The notes under the pieces: generated by a model
Told to the model about the DNA's origin: nothing
The model's input: the letters and a program-made list of their open reading frames with translations, nothing else
Databases searched by the model: none
Part shown: positions 51,609-57,423 of the stretch, one piece after another
Layout of the letters: each line of letters starts with the position of its first letter
Position numbering within the stretch: position 1 is the first letter of the stretch
Translations under genes and position numbers: made by a program
Assembly: GCA_018333525.1 (NCBI GenBank)
Contig: JAGXTF010000076.1
Span: forward strand, 1 to 57,423
Reading direction: 5' to 3'
Source of the DNA: Bacteroidota bacterium
GTDB lineage: Bacteria > Bacteroidota > Bacteroidia > NS11-12g > UBA955
DNA: 57,423 nucleotides

Positions 51609-52269
51609 CTCCCATCACTGCTGTAAAACTCAATCCATAATTGTTCGCGCGAAACGGCAAACCATTGTTTGTTTTGAAATAATTAAGTCCATAAACACCG
51701 AGTATTTCAAACGCAAAAAATTTGCCCAGCGGAACATGCAATCCCAGTTTGAAATGACTTCCGGTAGAAATCATACGACGCTTATCGTAAATTTTCACCC
51801 ATTTACTCAGTGTGTTAGAAACAATACTATCTGAACGATGCGCTATTGTAATTACAGTATAATCTAAGAGTGAAACCCCGAACTTAAGCCATCCTACTGT
51901 ACCACCTGTATTGATAAAACTATAAGTGTTGATGCGCAATAAAAATTTATAATTGTCGCTGTTTCTTTTCACCACCACCGATCGATTGATGAATTCTGCC
52001 TCACCCTGAACTGCCATTTTTTCATTAATGATTCCTCCGTACATAAAAGATAAATGAAGGCCGGTAAGCGTATTTGGCAATTGCATCCTTTCGCTTTGGC
52101 CCTGATTGGAGTTGTAAATAAAATTTTGAATATTACCAGGTCTCTGGGTGAGTTGTGAACGAATCTGGCCTATTCGAAACCAACCACCACCCGATTCGAA
52201 TTCCTGCGAAAATACAGGCCACACAAAAAATGCGCAGCACAGAAGCACCGTGGTTTTCATGAAATCCAA
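51595..52269 (-). CDS. Probable outer-membrane protein, unknown
   Basis: A 224-residue exported protein. ATG 52269 or 52260 (MKTTVLLCCAFFVWPVFSQ as signal). Mature part has alternating strands (LTGLHLSFMYGGIINEKMAVQGEAEF, FLLRINTYSFINTGGTVGWLKFGVSLLDY, HFKLGLHVPLGKFFAFEILGVYGLNYF) and an aromatic/Gly C-terminus. Family not recognised, but layout and length resemble the downstream 228-residue protein with which it overlaps, so they may be related or form one surface complex. Confidence 0.65.
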   Translation of the reverse strand: MDFMKTTVLLCCAFFVWPVFSQEFESGGGWFRIGQIRSQLTQRPGNIQNFIYNSNQGQSERMQLPNTLTGLHLSFMYGGIINEKMAVQGEAEFINRSVVVKRNSDNYKFLLRINTYSFINTGGTVGWLKFGVSLLDYTVITIAHRSDSIVSNTLSKWVKIYDKRRMISTGSHFKLGLHVPLGKFFAFEILGVYGLNYFKTNNGLPFRANNYGLSFTAVMGGAFE

Positions 52270-52357
52270 AGCTATTTCTTTGGTCTAAGAATTTAAACCC
52301 ATCTTTTCAACAATAAAAGAAAGGTTCTATACAGTGCGGATAATATTTTAATTTAAC

Positions 52358-53311
52358 TTATTCCAATACCACAAACCGCAAAAATCCTACCGCACCTGAA
52401 TCAGGTTTTGCGATGTACATGCCGGGTTTTAAATCGGAAACTTCTGCCACACCATCTCGCACTTCCACATGCTGAATGCATTGTCCGGAGGGATTATAAA
52501 TGTTCAGATTCAACATTTCTTTTTGCACAGATTTCAGCATTAATTTATGGTCGAAATAATATGCATTTTGCAAACTTTTCGAAATGTCATTCATTCCGGC
52601 AGACCCAAATGAAAAAATATACACGGTATTTTGTACCGGCCAGCTTTTAATTGACCTGTCGCTGGTATCATCAAAGGAATACACCGTTGGATTAGCAGCC
52701 TGTCCATCGAGTTTAATGCCGGATGTGCGACCATCATCATCATATTTAGCTGCGATAAGACTAACACCGTCAGGATAAATAGTAGTCAAATCTGAGAAAT
52801 TCGATTTGCCAAAATGCAATTCTATTTTTCTGGAACTTTCATAAATCCACAATTGCACATAACCGGAATCTGAAAATTTGCCATTCTGACTCCAATCGTC
52901 CCAAATTCCGAATCTGCGCCATTCCAGCTTCATGATATGGAAACCAGCGGTACCTTCTAATTTCCGGGATATAGGCGACATGGCGTTTTGGGTTCCATAA
53001 CCCAAATCGCACATATCGAAATCTTTAAAACCTATATAAACCACAGTATCTACATCGCGGAAACTAACACCTGCCTGTTCCCATGAAAATGTGGTGATAT
53101 TTTTTCCAAATGCATGAAATGTAAATCCCAATGGGATATTTCTTTCTGAAGTTTTCCAGACATCCGGATCATCCCAAACGGAATCCTTCATTACCGGAGT
53201 AGCGCCGACAAGCGAGCTGTAAGTGTCAGAACCTATTGAAAAAGTCGGCGACTGGGAAAAGAGGGAGGAAGTGAAGATGCAACCAAGAATAAAGCTTAAA
53301 GTATTTTTCAT
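52358..53311 (-). CDS. Secreted protein with degenerate T9SS type A-like tail
   Basis: A 317-residue exported protein; ATG 53311 (MKNTLSFILGCIFTSSLFSQ signal) is preferred over 53317. The central part is beta-rich with SVWDDPDVWKTSERNIPLGFTFHAFGK and GTAGFHIMKLEWRRFGIW, no enzyme motif. The tail (NLNIYNPSGQCIQHVEVRDGVAEVSDLKPGMYIAKPD...FLRFVVLE) resembles a T9SS type A sorting domain but is less canonical: no YPNP opening precedes it. Family unknown. First gene of the leftward four-gene run; its start diverges from typA with a gap of about 160 bp. Confidence 0.68.
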   Translation of the reverse strand: MKNTLSFILGCIFTSSLFSQSPTFSIGSDTYSSLVGATPVMKDSVWDDPDVWKTSERNIPLGFTFHAFGKNITTFSWEQAGVSFRDVDTVVYIGFKDFDMCDLGYGTQNAMSPISRKLEGTAGFHIMKLEWRRFGIWDDWSQNGKFSDSGYVQLWIYESSRKIELHFGKSNFSDLTTIYPDGVSLIAAKYDDDGRTSGIKLDGQAANPTVYSFDDTSDRSIKSWPVQNTVYIFSFGSAGMNDISKSLQNAYYFDHKLMLKSVQKEMLNLNIYNPSGQCIQHVEVRDGVAEVSDLKPGMYIAKPDSGAVGFLRFVVLE

Positions 53312-53473
53312 ATTCAATGAACAAATATATCTATTCTTTCAGGATCTAAATTGAGGTACAGTGAATCGTAATAAAAACTGAATGGTGGTCCCCATTTATT
53401 TAGAGTAAAAAAGACCAACAAATGGCTGGGAATCCCAGTATTTTTGCGTAATTTCGCGGACTTTTTATTTTTC

Positions 53474-55282
53474 ATGCAAATCCGCAACATCGCCATCATA
53501 GCCCACGTAGACCATGGTAAAACCACCCTGGTTGATAAAATGTTACATCAGGCCAGTCTCTTCCGGGAAAACCAGGAAGTTGGGGAGTTAATCCTCGACA
53601 ACAATGATCTGGAGCGAGAACGCGGCATTACCATTTTAGCAAAAAATGTAAGTGTAAACTGGAAAGGAGTAAAAATAAACATTATTGATACCCCCGGTCA
53701 CGCAGATTTTGGTGGTGAAGTGGAACGCGTTTTAAATATGGCGGATGGTGTGTTGTTATTGGTAGATGCGTTTGAAGGTCCTATGCCCCAAACCCGTTTT
53801 GTTTTGCAAAAAGCATTGGGATTGGGTAAAAAAGCCATTGTGGTAATCAATAAAGTAGATAAACCCAATTGCGATCCTGACAAAACCCACGATGATATTT
53901 TCGATTTGTTTTTTAATCTGGGTGCAACAGAAGAACAACTGGATTTTACTACCGTATATGGCAGTGGCAAACATGGTTGGTTTGGCGATGATTGGAAAAA
54001 TCCAACGTCAGACCTTACCTACTTGATGGATACCATTCTCAAAATTGTTCCACCACCTGTGGCTTTGCATGGTACACCACAATTGCAAATCACCTCATTG
54101 GATTACTCCAATTATACCGGACGTATTGCTGTAGGCAGGCTCACACGAGGACATCTGCATGAAAATATGCCGGTAAGTCTGGTAAAACGCGATGGCAAAA
54201 TAGTGAGAACAAGAATTAAGGAATTATTTGTTTTTGATGGTTTGGGAAAAGCCAGAGCTGCGCATGTGGATGCCGGAGATATTTGTGCAATCACCGGATT
54301 AGATAATTTCGAAATTGGAGATACTGTTGCAGATTTTGAAAATCCGGAAGGCATGCCACCGATTTCCATTGACGAGCCAACAATGAGTATGTTGTTTTCC
54401 ATTAACAACTCCCCATTTTTTGGAAAGGAAGGAAAATTCGTAACCAGCCGTCACCTTCGCGACAGGCTGATGAAAGAAACGGAAAAAAATCTCGCGATGC
54501 GCGTGGAAGAAACCGGAAGTGCAGATCAATTTCTGGTATTTGGACGCGGAGTATTGCATCTGGGCATTTTGGTGGAAACCATGCGACGGGAAGGATATGA
54601 AATGCAGGTAGGACAACCTCGCGTAATTATTAAAGAAATTGATGGTGTAAACTGCGAGCCAATAGAAGTTTTAACGGTAGATGTTCCCGAAGTAAGCAGC
54701 GGCAAGGTAATTGAACTCGTAAGCCAGCGCAAAGGCGAAATGCTGAGTATGTTGCCCAAAGGAGATATGGTACGTCTGGAATTTGAAATTCCATCCAGAG
54801 GTCTGATGGGATTGCGCAGCAATATGTTAACAGCTACACAGGGTGAAGCTATTATGGCTCACAGATTAAAAGCCTATGAACCATATAAAGGTGTTATGCC
54901 CGGGCGTATAAACGGTGTAATGATTAGTAAAGAAAAAGGCGCTGCAACGGGGTATAGTATGGACAAACTGAAAGATCGCGGAACTTACTTTATTCATCCG
55001 GGTGTAGAAGTTTATACTGGACAAATTATTGGCGAACATATTAAACCCGGTGATTTGGTGATTAATATTTGCACCGCAAAACAAATGACCAACTTCCGTG
55101 CTGCAGGCAAAGATGACAATACCGTTCTGGCACCTCCGGTTGAATTTACACTGGAAGCTGCGATGGAATATATTCAGGAAGATGAATTCGTGGAAGTAAC
55201 CCCTGAGAGCATTCGTTTGCGCAAAATTTTGCTTGACGAAAACGAAAGAAAACGCGCAGCCAATAAGGCGTTGGCAGTTTAA
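53474..55282 (+). CDS. typA: Translational GTPase TypA/BipA
   Basis: A 602-residue ribosome-binding GTPase involved in stress-dependent 50S assembly and cold/envelope adaptation. [24 protein letters not shown] starts the protein (G1); an in-frame ATG at 53444 would add ten non-conserved residues, so 53474 is preferred. G2 [17 protein letters not shown]3 [17 protein letters not shown]4 [10 protein letters not shown]. The BipA-specific C-terminal part includes [10 protein letters not shown]-like [36 protein letters not shown] and [21 protein letters not shown]. Length is normal (about 600-610). Confidence 0.97.
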   Translation: MQIRNIAIIAHVDHGKTTLVDKMLHQASLFRENQEVGELILDNNDLERERGITILAKNVSVNWKGVKINIIDTPGHADFGGEVERVLNMADGVLLLVDAFEGPMPQTRFVLQKALGLGKKAIVVINKVDKPNCDPDKTHDDIFDLFFNLGATEEQLDFTTVYGSGKHGWFGDDWKNPTSDLTYLMDTILKIVPPPVALHGTPQLQITSLDYSNYTGRIAVGRLTRGHLHENMPVSLVKRDGKIVRTRIKELFVFDGLGKARAAHVDAGDICAITGLDNFEIGDTVADFENPEGMPPISIDEPTMSMLFSINNSPFFGKEGKFVTSRHLRDRLMKETEKNLAMRVEETGSADQFLVFGRGVLHLGILVETMRREGYEMQVGQPRVIIKEIDGVNCEPIEVLTVDVPEVSSGKVIELVSQRKGEMLSMLPKGDMVRLEFEIPSRGLMGLRSNMLTATQGEAIMAHRLKAYEPYKGVMPGRINGVMISKEKGAATGYSMDKLKDRGTYFIHPGVEVYTGQIIGEHIKPGDLVINICTAKQMTNFRAAGKDDNTVLAPPVEFTLEAAMEYIQEDEFVEVTPESIRLRKILLDENERKRAANKALAV

Positions 55283-55293
55283 GATCTCCCTCT

Positions 55294-55635
55294 GCGTTGT
55301 TGGTGGCTTTCAGCCGTATAACAGTTGTTAAGGTATCCCCGAAGTTTTGTACTAAACTTGGCGTTGTTGGTGACTTTCAGCGGTATAACAAAATCTACGA
55401 TTACCAAAGTTGCTGAAATAAACACCAACAACGGGACTCGTCTTCGATTGGCTGTTTGTCTTAAACATCTGACTTCTCACATCGGACATCCCACATACTT
55501 TAAGGCTATGCGTTGTTGGTGGCTTTCAGCCCGATAAACATCAACGCAAATAACCAAAGAAGCTGAAAGCGAACACCAACAACGAGGACTCGTCTTCGAT
55601 TGGCTGTTTGCATTTTACTTCTGACTTCTCACATC
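55294..55635. repeat. Tandem array of inverted-repeat units downstream of typA
   Basis: Three copies of arm A (GCGTTGTTGGTG then G or A, CTTTCAGC) at 55294-55323, 55361-55390 and 55510-55540, and two copies of the inverse arm B (GCTGAAA ... CACCAACAACG) at 55412 and 55562, each followed by the same tail GACTCGTCTTCGATTGGCTG and then GACTTCTCACATC. A2+B1 and A3+B2 form two full units of about 125 bp spaced 149-150 bp apart; A1 is a partial unit. Each unit can fold as a stem of about 20 bp. No gene lies in it. It fills most of the gap between typA and the alpha-2-macroglobulin gene, and may also serve as the typA terminator. Confidence 0.85.
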
Positions 55636-55740
55636 TCCCAACTGTCTCTTCTTTTCCGCACATAATAATTATCCGGCTACGAATAATCATTTGTAAAAAT
55701 TAATAGGTACAGCTGTGTTCAAATTTGAATACCTCAAATT

Positions 55741-57423
55741 ATGAAAACAGCTAGAACAGTAATCTTATTATTTTCCTTACTGGTTATCGTTTTTCTCACT
55801 TGTCGCAATCGTGGACCACGCATTATTAAAGTGGATCCGGCATATTATAAATGGGTTTCCGGTTATACCGGAGGGGTGATTGGCAAACGTGATCCTATTC
55901 GAATAGAACTGGCATCAGATTATAAAGGAAATTCACAAAATAATAATGTAAACCAACACTCAGGTGAAACAGATACTGCTGCCCTCGTAACAGAGAATAC
56001 GCTGCCTGACAGCAACATATTAAAGGAAATATTCACCTTCGAACCGGAGATAAACGGACGTGCACATTGGCTTAACTCCAGGGTAATTGAATTTATTCCA
56101 AATGAAGATTTGGAAAGTGATAAACTGTATACAGTGCTGTTTAAATTACACAGAGTTGCAGATGTTCCTTCGGCGTACAGGCATATGGAATATCAATTTC
56201 GTACCTGGGAAATCCGTTTGCATACCGAGTCGTCCGGATTGGTAAACTACAGCGAATATTCAGCCGAATTTCAATATTTATCAGGTACCATTCAATCCAC
56301 AGATTATTTTGATACCAGCAAATTATCTCAAATCATTTCGGCAAAACAGGATGATAGAAATTTACCCCTTCGCATTGAAAAACAGGATGATAAATTATAC
56401 AAATTCTATTTCGATAGTATCCAAAGATTGGAAAGCCATTCCACCGTTTTTTTGAAATGGAACGGTAAAGTTATTTCTTCCGAATCCAAAGGTGAAATGG
56501 AGTTTGCTGTGCTTCCTCTTGGAGATTTTTCATTGGAAAGTACCAGAATAAAAGATAACGGAGACCAGGAAATAGAATTGCATTTTACAGATCCCATTTT
56601 TCCGGATCAGGAATTTGCCAATTATATAAGCATTGAAGGCTATAAAGATCCATTGACTTTTTCCAGTAATTTAAATGTCATTCATGTTTTTCTGCCAACG
56701 AGGTTGGTAGGAAGTAAAACCATACATATACGCAAAGGATTGAAAAATTTTGCAAGAGTAGGTATGGCTAAAGAACAGGAAACTAAAGAAGAATTTGTAA
56801 AACCAAAGCCTGGCTTGAGAATGAGCGGAAATGGGAATATACTCCCCAATTCCCAGGGTTTGAGAATCCCTGTTGAAAGCATCGGATTGCGCTCAGTAGA
56901 TATACGCGTGATAAAAATATTTGAGAACAACATGCATCAATTTTTGCAGGTTAACGATCTGGATGGGGAGGATGGCATGTCGAGAGTTGGTAAAGTAATA
57001 TTCGAAAAGAAAATAGATCTGGGAATTACAGATTCTGCACAAATGCTGCAGTGGCGAAAAAACATATTGGATTTGAGCAAATTAATTCAAACTGATATTG
57101 GTAGTTTGTACAGGGTAAGTATGCGTTTTCGCGCCTCTTATACCGATTGTGGTTGTGAGCAGGAACACCAGGCAGGATATAACTGGAACGAGGAAGAAGA
57201 GGAAGATGCGAACGATTTTTTAAGTACCAATTCATTTAGGGAAGACATAGATTATGATTCCAGATATTATGGATATGACGAATATTATGATGATAACGGG
57301 GAAAAAGACCCATGCACCAATAATTACTATTATGGTAAAGCAATAAACCGCAACATTCTGGCAAGTGATCTTGGAATTATTTATAAAGGAGATTCAGAAA
57401 AAAAAGGATATGCCTTTGTAAGT
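55741..57423 (+). CDS. Alpha-2-macroglobulin-family lipoprotein (N-terminal part, cut by window edge)
   Basis: The visible 561 codons are the front of a bacterial alpha-2-macroglobulin, a large periplasmic protease trap (whole proteins are usually 1500-1900 residues). Signal MKTARTVILLFSLLVIVFLTC carries a lipobox with Cys 21, so it is inner- or outer-membrane anchored. The MG1-like start is VSGYTGGVIGKRDPIRIELA; further strands include FTFEPEINGRAHWLNSRVIEFIP and LPTRLVGSKTIHIRKGLKNF; the last visible part is NRNILASDLGIIYKGDSEKKGYAFVS, a hallmark of the next macroglobulin domain. An acidic stretch EEEEEDAND and Tyr/Asp-rich insertion (about 480-520) is notable. The bait, thioester and TED lie outside the window. 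Confidence 0.85.
   Translation, partial: MKTARTVILLFSLLVIVFLTCRNRGPRIIKVDPAYYKWVSGYTGGVIGKRDPIRIELASDYKGNSQNNNVNQHSGETDTAALVTENTLPDSNILKEIFTFEPEINGRAHWLNSRVIEFIPNEDLESDKLYTVLFKLHRVADVPSAYRHMEYQFRTWEIRLHTESSGLVNYSEYSAEFQYLSGTIQSTDYFDTSKLSQIISAKQDDRNLPLRIEKQDDKLYKFYFDSIQRLESHSTVFLKWNGKVISSESKGEMEFAVLPLGDFSLESTRIKDNGDQEIELHFTDPIFPDQEFANYISIEGYKDPLTFSSNLNVIHVFLPTRLVGSKTIHIRKGLKNFARVGMAKEQETKEEFVKPKPGLRMSGNGNILPNSQGLRIPVESIGLRSVDIRVIKIFENNMHQFLQVNDLDGEDGMSRVGKVIFEKKIDLGITDSAQMLQWRKNILDLSKLIQTDIGSLYRVSMRFRASYTDCGCEQEHQAGYNWNEEEEEDANDFLSTNSFREDIDYDSRYYGYDEYYDDNGEKDPCTNNYYYGKAINRNILASDLGIIYKGDSEKKGYAFVS

Noticed and set aside
55294-55635. CRISPR array
   Set aside because: Repeats are inverted as well as direct, 120-150 bp apart with long unequal spacers and only two full units; no cas genes are near.

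Overview
This 57.4-kb window reads as a chromosomal segment of a free-living member of the Bacteroidota (gliding, Cytophaga/Saprospira/Chitinophaga-like). The pointers are four secreted proteins with type IX secretion (T9SS) C-terminal domains, lineage-typical families (DUF3078, DUF4199, DUF5683, a TonB-dependent beta-barrel, a BetR-like HTH protein), promoters of the TTG ... TAnnTTTG type, and starts without clear Shine-Dalgarno sequences. No phage, insertion sequence, CRISPR array, rRNA or plasmid module was seen. Most genes are housekeeping or envelope genes in short operons. The gene at each end is cut by the window edge.

Layout. 0-8.2 kb: RecQ helicase (partial), an HTH protein, a CsgG/LpoB-like secreted protein, LolD, succinyl-CoA synthetase beta subunit, a very short MscL, a DUF3078 protein and a peptide-type substrate-binding lipoprotein. 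8.2-11.5 kb: a metallo-hydrolase followed by parA-parB-DUF5683-TPR, tightly packed with touching or overlapping starts and stops and closed by a bidirectional terminator. 11.5-17.4 kb: Bax-inhibitor-1 protein, a 1208-residue PKD-like/CHU_C adhesin-type protein, a Cys-rich family-9 glycosyltransferase, and tRNA-Met(CAT) with its own promoter and terminator. 17.4-24.9 kb: a small AT-rich membrane protein, an alpha/beta hydrolase, a 1-kb gene-free block of palindromic repeats, then pepA-pdxA and two secreted proteins. 25-30.7 kb: an unusual tandem D-Ala-D-Ala-ligase-like fusion translationally coupled to a PASTA protein, a T9SS protein and a DUF4199 protein. 31-39 kb: rhodanese, a secreted protein, a seven-heme cytochrome c/TPR lipoprotein, an unpaired CoA-transferase B subunit, an M20 dipeptidase and the Rel/SpoT alarmone enzyme. 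38.9-45.5 kb: a glycine-rich lipoprotein, an SPFH-NfeD pair, a large TonB-dependent-receptor-like barrel, a 34-bp perfectly palindromic terminator and a T9SS protein. 45.5-57.4 kb: a YrdC/Sua5 protein, barrel-like secreted proteins, a DUF3179 protein, RF3, BipA/TypA, a tandem inverted-repeat array, and the N-terminal half of an alpha-2-macroglobulin lipoprotein.

How it fits together. The window mixes chromosome partitioning (ParAB), cell-wall and envelope work (ligase fusion, PASTA, LolD, glycosyltransferase, A2M), stress physiology (Rel, BipA, MscL, Bax inhibitor) and a large surface/secretome. I saw no obvious multi-gene defence or mobile system. The best candidates for something undescribed are the tandem ligase fusion with complementary active-site changes, the inverted-repeat array downstream of typA, the palindromic block at 19.3-20.3 kb, and the heptaheme-TPR lipoprotein operon. 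All calls come from reading the sequence and from memory of protein families; no search was run.
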